Source of the DNA: DATMQA01 sp035566895
Lineage (GTDB): Bacteria; Verrucomicrobiota; Verrucomicrobiia; Limisphaerales; UBA8199
Direction of reading: 5' to 3'
DNA length: 13,633 nt
Assembly (NCBI GenBank): GCA_035566895.1
Contig: DATMQA010000125.1
Coordinates: 1 to 13,633, forward strand
Within the stretch, counting starts at the first letter, position 1. Each line of letters starts with the position of its first letter. Of the stretch, positions 11,910-13,633 are shown piece after piece. The translations under genes were made by a program, and so were the position numbers. A model generated the notes under the pieces. The model was not told the origin of the DNA and did no database searches. It worked only from the letters and a program-made list of their open reading frames with translations.

Positions 11910-13633
11910 ATGGCCGGCCTGTTTTCGCAAGCAACCCTCGAACAAATCCGCGCTGCCAGCGATATTGTGGACGTGGTCGGCTCGTACGTTCCCCTCAAGC
12001 GCGCCGGGGCCAATTTCGTGGCGCTGTGTCCTTTCCACAAGGAAAAGAGCCCCAGTTTCCACGTGAACCCGCAGCGGCAGATTTTCCATTGCTTCGGGTG
12101 CCACAAAGGCGGCGATGTGTTCTCCTTCGTCAAGGAATACGAGAGCCTGGATTTTCCCGAGGCGGTGCGGCGCCTGGCCGACCGGGCCAAAATCCCGCTG
12201 GCATACGAGCAGGGTGCGGGCGAACAGCAGTCGCGTCATGTGAAGGAGAAGCTGCTCCAGATTCACGAGCAGATCACGCAGCGGTGGCAGACGGCGCTGG
12301 CCAATGAGGCCGGGGGTCAAATCGCTCGCGATTACCTGGCCAAACGCGGTGTGGCTGAGGAAGCGGTGAAGCTCTTCCGGCTCGGCTACGCCCCCGAGCT
12401 TTGGGATGACACCGTCAATTGGGCCAAAAGCAAAGGGCACGAGCTGGCGCTGGTGGAACAGGCCGGGCTGATTTTGCGCAAGGAAGGCGGGGAGCATTAT
12501 TACGACCGGTTCCGCGGGCGGCTGATGTTTCCAATTTGCGACGAGCAGGGCCGGGTGATTGGTTTCAGCGGCCGGGTGCTGTCCGGCGACGAGAAAACGG
12601 CGAAGTATGTCAATTCGCCCGAGACGCCGATCTTCACGAAGAGCAAGGTGTTCTTCGGCCTGGACAAGTCGAAGCGTGCGCTGCTGGAGTCGGAGTATGC
12701 GGTGGTCTGCGAAGGGCAGCTCGACCTGATCGCGTGTTTCATGGCCGGGGTGCAAAATGTCGTCGCTCCCCAGGGGACCGCCTTCACCGCCGACCACGCG
12801 CGTATGCTCAAGCGGTATGTCGAGGAGGTGGTGTTATGTTTCGACTCGGATGAAGCCGGGCAAAACGCGGCCGTCCGGTCGCTGGACCATCTGCTGGGCT
12901 CAGGGTTGGCGGTGCGAGTGGCGGTGGTTCCGGCGCCACATGATCCGGACAGTTTCATCAAAGCGTCGGGCGGCGGCGCTTTCAAACAGCTCGTTGAAGG
13001 CGCCGCGGGGTTTTTCGACTATTACCTCAATCGCTTGTGTTCGACGAACGATGTGAATACCGATAAAGGACGGCTAGCCGTGCTGGGCGGGATGGCCGAA
13101 GCGGTATTGAAAACGGGCAACAGCGTGCTCATCGACAACTATGCGCAGAAGACGGCTCTGCGGCTCGGGGTAGCGCCGGCAGCGGTCCGGGCGGAATTCG
13201 CCAAGCGGGCGCGCGGCAAGCCGCCTGCCTCGGAATCGAGCGAGCCAGAGACAGAGGGGGCGGCGGAACCGGAGCGGCCCGCAGCGGCGGAGTATTGGCT
13301 GTTGAAGCTGTTGATGGTGCACGAGGAACTGGCAGCCTGGGCGGAGCGGCATCTGGAAGCCGGCTGGGTCCAGCACCCGGCGGCCAGGGAAATTGTTTCG
13401 CAGCGATTGGCTGCTCATCGCAACCGCACCTGGAGCAATCTCGCCGCCTTCCTTGAGACGTGCGCGCCGGAATTGCAAAGTCTCATCACCGAGGCGACGA
13501 CCGAAGAGCGCCCACTACCCAACCCGGCGCAGCAACTGGCCGATGTGGTGACGCGATTGCGAAACCAGTTCGTCGACCGCCAACTGGCCGAGCTCATGCA
13601 ACGGATCAACCAACCGGAGACAAGCGAGGAGGA
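11910..13633 (+). CDS. dnaG: DNA primase DnaG (3' end beyond window)
   Basis: Makes RNA primers for DNA replication at the fork with the replicative helicase. 574 codons are visible and the frame stays open to the right edge. The N-terminal zinc-binding domain has Cys40, His43, Cys61 and Cys64 (CPFH and CFGC). The RNA-polymerase core includes RFRGRLMFPICDEQGRVIGF. The TOPRIM domain keeps Glu268 (CEGQLD) and Asp312/Asp314 (FDSDEAG), offset by three from E. coli Glu265, Asp309 and Asp311. A GT-x-F segment, PQGTAFTADHA, lies between them. The usual EGYMD reads EGQLD here. A Glu/Ala/Pro-rich linker (about 435-455) leads to the C-terminal helicase-binding region, which is incomplete. ATG 11910 is chosen because SQATLEQIRAASDIVDVVG matches the normal DnaG beginning. 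No strong ribosome binding site is visible. Confidence 0.96.
   Translation, partial: MAGLFSQATLEQIRAASDIVDVVGSYVPLKRAGANFVALCPFHKEKSPSFHVNPQRQIFHCFGCHKGGDVFSFVKEYESLDFPEAVRRLADRAKIPLAYEQGAGEQQSRHVKEKLLQIHEQITQRWQTALANEAGGQIARDYLAKRGVAEEAVKLFRLGYAPELWDDTVNWAKSKGHELALVEQAGLILRKEGGEHYYDRFRGRLMFPICDEQGRVIGFSGRVLSGDEKTAKYVNSPETPIFTKSKVFFGLDKSKRALLESEYAVVCEGQLDLIACFMAGVQNVVAPQGTAFTADHARMLKRYVEEVVLCFDSDEAGQNAAVRSLDHLLGSGLAVRVAVVPAPHDPDSFIKASGGGAFKQLVEGAAGFFDYYLNRLCSTNDVNTDKGRLAVLGGMAEAVLKTGNSVLIDNYAQKTALRLGVAPAAVRAEFAKRARGKPPASESSEPETEGAAEPERPAAAEYWLLKLLMVHEELAAWAERHLEAGWVQHPAAREIVSQRLAAHRNRTWSNLAAFLETCAPELQSLITEATTEERPLPNPAQQLADVVTRLRNQFVDRQLAELMQRINQPETSEE

Noticed and set aside
11544..12797. Minus-strand open reading across cvpA and dnaG
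   Set aside because: It is antisense to two recognised genes and spans their intergenic gap without a credible product.

Overview
The window looks like chromosomal DNA from a GC-rich Gram-negative-type bacterium. My best guess is the phylum Verrucomicrobiota, near the Pedosphaera/Limisphaerales group. This rests on the overall style of the proteins, the predicted lipoproteins, the combination of housekeeping genes with an alginate-lyase-family gene, and a TCAACTC heptamer tandem inside a coding region. It is inference, because no rRNA gene is present. I see no tRNA, rRNA, CRISPR array, insertion sequence or phage gene.

Region 1 (1-4053, + strand) is a tight gene run. It begins with the 3' part of lysS (class II lysyl-tRNA synthetase, cut by the window start). 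Next come a DUF350 membrane protein, a Tyr-rich lipoprotein ending near an RGGFG motif, a glutathionylspermidine-synthase-type ATP-grasp amidoligase (YgiC/YjfC-like), and a membrane protein with two DUF4178-like halves. Gaps are 17 and 21 nt, and the last two junctions are TGATG stop/start overlaps. The four genes after lysS form one module. Related families are grouped in E. coli (yjfL-yjfM-yjfC, ygiB-ygiC). Inferred role: an envelope-associated amide-bond-forming system, possibly polyamine- or peptide-linked. This is the most interesting part of the window.

Region 2 (4054-7487) holds glnS (glutaminyl-tRNA synthetase), with an insertion of about 40 residues that carries the heptamer tandem. 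It is followed by a lipoprotein of the alginate lyase family (PF05426/PL5-like) that keeps the NNHS catalytic motif.

Region 3 (7458-9978) holds rpoD, the primary sigma factor, on the minus strand, convergent with the lyase gene and with a strong hairpin between them. A 580-nt gap with two inverted repeats and candidate promoters separates rpoD from the divergent gene.

Region 4 (9979-13633, + strand) holds an exported M23 metallopeptidase, a CvpA-family membrane protein, and dnaG (primase). dnaG is open to the right edge and 574 codons are visible. rpoD and dnaG, partners in the classic macromolecular synthesis operon, are near each other here but on opposite strands.
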